From Acidobacteriota bacterium (GTDB taxonomy: Bacteria; Acidobacteriota; Blastocatellia; Pyrinomonadales; Pyrinomonadaceae), in assembly GCA_963169175.1 (NCBI GenBank), contig CAUJFK010000240.1:1-6383 (forward strand): a stretch of DNA of 6,383 nt, read 5' to 3'. Every line of letters starts with the position of its first letter. Position 1 is the stretch's first letter. This document shows positions 4,918-6,383 of this stretch, in pieces. The translations under genes were made by a program, and so were the position numbers. Under the pieces are notes generated by a model, which ran no database searches, had not been told where the DNA came from, and saw nothing but the letters and a program-made list of their open reading frames with translations.

Positions 4918-6383
4918 AACCATTAGCTCAAAACACCCTCATTCAGAACAGGTACTTGGTTGTTCACCTTATCGGAAAAGGCGGCATGGGCGAGGTATAT
5001 CTTGCCGTCGATCAGCGTCTGGGCAGCGCCGTGGCCTTGAAACGTACTTTCTTTGCGGGCGACGAAATGCTCGGGAACGCGTTTGAACGCGAGGCCCGCA
5101 CGCTCGCGCGCATGCGCCATCCGGTCCTGCCGAAGGTCAGCGATCACTTTGGTGAAGGTGACGAGCAATATCTGGTGATGGAGCACATTTCTGGTGATGA
5201 CTTGTCCAAACGGCTTGAGTCGGCCGGAAAGCCGTTTCCGGTAAGCTGGGTGTTGTTCTGGGCGGACCAGCTTTTAGACGCTCTGTCATATCTGCATACG
5301 CACGAGCCACCGATCATTCATCGCGACATCAAGCCGCAGAATCTCAAACTGACTGACGAGAACCACATCATTCTCCTTGATTTCGGCCTGTCCAAGACCT
5401 CGACTGGTCATACGAACATATCTCAGTCGGGAAGTGCGGGCAGCGTTGTCGGATACACACCGCATTACGCTCCGATGGAACAGATCCGCGGTATCGGAAC
5501 AAGCCCGCGAAGCGACCTTTATTCGCTTTCGGCAACGCTCTATCAATTGCTCACGAACGTAGTACCGGTCGATGCCTTGTCGCGTGCGGACACGATGCTA
5601 AATGGGTTGCCTGACCCGATAACGCCGCCGCATGAACTGAATGTAGAAGTTCCAACTGTCGTTTCCGAGGTGCTTCTTCGCGCAATGGAGGTCAGTCAGG
5701 ACAAGCGCTATGCGAACGCCCGCGAAATGCAGCGTGTTCTGCGTAAGGCGTTCAATGAGTTGCAGCAGGCAACTTCGGCGAGTACCGTAGCATTTACGGC
5801 TGAGCAGGCGGAGGCAGCGGGCGTCGTGCCGCCGGAATCAAAGATAGTTGATGAACCCAGCATCGCGGAACCCGTTGCCCCGGCAACGGGCGGTCTCGTA
5901 AGTCATGCCAAAAGCGAGCCAACGGCTGCCGAGCCGGAGCCAGTGGTGGACCTTGACGCAACGATGGCATACGGCTCGTTCGACCCTGGCATTGGCGATA
6001 CGAATCAATCGGGAATAAAGACCGAAGTGTTTATTGTTGGTAGCCACTCGCTGCCGGAAGTTCAACTTGAACCTGAACGGCAGGAACCGGCCGGCCTGGC
6101 GGGGCGTGATTCGTTCGATGACCAGCACCGGTCCGACGCCCCGTCTGCCGATCTTCGTTCGACACAAGGTGGATCTGGTGGCCTGGTTGCGGATGCAACG
6201 GTACCTTTCATTTCGCTCGATCAGGGCGGTGCCGCTGCCCCGCCCGTTCCGCCGTCTGACAACGGAATTTCGGACGTTCCGGAGTTCTTTGATGACGAGG
6301 TCCGGCCAGCCGAAGTGCCGGAGTCAGATCAGTTTCAAACCGCAGCGTTCCGGCCGCCCGAGAAAGAGATTCCTGTAGTCGAG
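4914..6383 (+). CDS. Hanks-type serine/threonine protein kinase with long disordered tail (3' end outside window)
   Basis: The frame has 490 codons and is still open at the window edge. The kinase domain covers about residues 14-280, with all key motifs intact: glycine loop GKGGMGEV (21-28), ATP lysine K43 (AVALK), helix-C glutamate E60, catalytic HRDIKPQN (136-143, base D138), metal-binding DFG (156-158), YAPMEQ (185-190) as the APE equivalent, D201 in SDLYSL, and R265 near the end. It should phosphorylate Ser/Thr of protein substrates and resembles PknB-family bacterial kinases. Residues 281-490 are rich in Pro, Glu, Asp and Ala, look disordered, and have no membrane helix so far; a transmembrane or sensor part could lie beyond the window. 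The tail repeats a short Thr motif (TVAF 291-294, TMAY 350-353, TVPF 429-432). ATG 4914 is the only start that keeps the complete glycine loop. No Shine-Dalgarno is seen. The gene follows the zinc-finger membrane protein. Confidence 0.93.
   Translation, partial: MKPLAQNTLIQNRYLVVHLIGKGGMGEVYLAVDQRLGSAVALKRTFFAGDEMLGNAFEREARTLARMRHPVLPKVSDHFGEGDEQYLVMEHISGDDLSKRLESAGKPFPVSWVLFWADQLLDALSYLHTHEPPIIHRDIKPQNLKLTDENHIILLDFGLSKTSTGHTNISQSGSAGSVVGYTPHYAPMEQIRGIGTSPRSDLYSLSATLYQLLTNVVPVDALSRADTMLNGLPDPITPPHELNVEVPTVVSEVLLRAMEVSQDKRYANAREMQRVLRKAFNELQQATSASTVAFTAEQAEAAGVVPPESKIVDEPSIAEPVAPATGGLVSHAKSEPTAAEPEPVVDLDATMAYGSFDPGIGDTNQSGIKTEVFIVGSHSLPEVQLEPERQEPAGLAGRDSFDDQHRSDAPSADLRSTQGGSGGLVADATVPFISLDQGGAAAPPVPPSDNGISDVPEFFDDEVRPAEVPESDQFQTAAFRPPEKEIPVVE

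Noticed and set aside
5838..6167. 109-codon minus-strand frame within the kinase tail
   Set aside because: It is a shadow frame opposite the GC-rich kinase coding sequence, which remains open throughout.
1..6383. CRISPR array, transposase or insertion sequence
   Set aside because: No regularly spaced repeats, terminal inverted repeats or transposase motifs were seen on either strand.

Overview
The window looks chromosomal and bacterial. It most resembles Acidobacteriota, probably Blastocatellia/Pyrinomonadaceae-like. The main clue is a secreted von Willebrand A protein of the 'VWFA-related Acidobacterial domain' type, next to a Hanks-type Ser/Thr kinase with a long disordered tail; both gene types are abundant in that phylum. 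The taxonomic call is inference from gene content, with no rRNA to confirm it. There is no transposase, integrase, phage gene or CRISPR array.

Region 1 (1-1127, + strand) is a two-gene run. It holds the C-terminal end of a CutC-like TIM-barrel protein, overlapping by 8 bp a complete phytanoyl-CoA dioxygenase-family (PhyH) Fe(II)/2-oxoglutarate oxygenase. The 1128-1296 gap lies between convergent genes and holds a strong 15-position hairpin that pairs better in minus-strand RNA, plus degenerate ACACAAAG repeats.

Region 2 (1297-2902, - strand) holds a stand-alone ComEC-type metallo-beta-lactamase-fold protein with an N-terminal SH3-like segment. Its start is fixed at 2685 by a perfect AGGAGG. 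Upstream is a GC-rich hairpin, then a tRNA-Arg(ACG) gene with encoded CCA and a perfect TTGACA -35 box. The tRNA has an unusual G1-U72 wobble.

Region 3 (2903-4275) is an intergenic spacer with CGTGAGTTT repeats, followed by the minus-strand VWA gene (signal peptide and intact MIDAS motif). A short divergent promoter region follows; on the plus strand it has a near-consensus TTAACA-18-TATAAT promoter.

Region 4 (4275-6383, + strand) encodes a small membrane protein with a Cys4 zinc-ribbon-like N-terminus, one transmembrane helix and a C-terminal DUF5763-like C-x9-C-x10-C-x2-H finger. It is followed by the kinase, which is cut by the window edge. The kinase has no good Shine-Dalgarno; its ATG overlaps (ATGA) the stop of a 10-codon upstream mini-ORF, suggesting translational coupling. 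Its tail carries three similar Thr motifs (TVAF, TMAY, TVPF) that could be phosphosites or FHA docking sites.

The kinase, the zinc-finger membrane protein and the divergent secreted VWA protein could form a small envelope-signalling neighbourhood, but the sequence alone does not prove that they work together.
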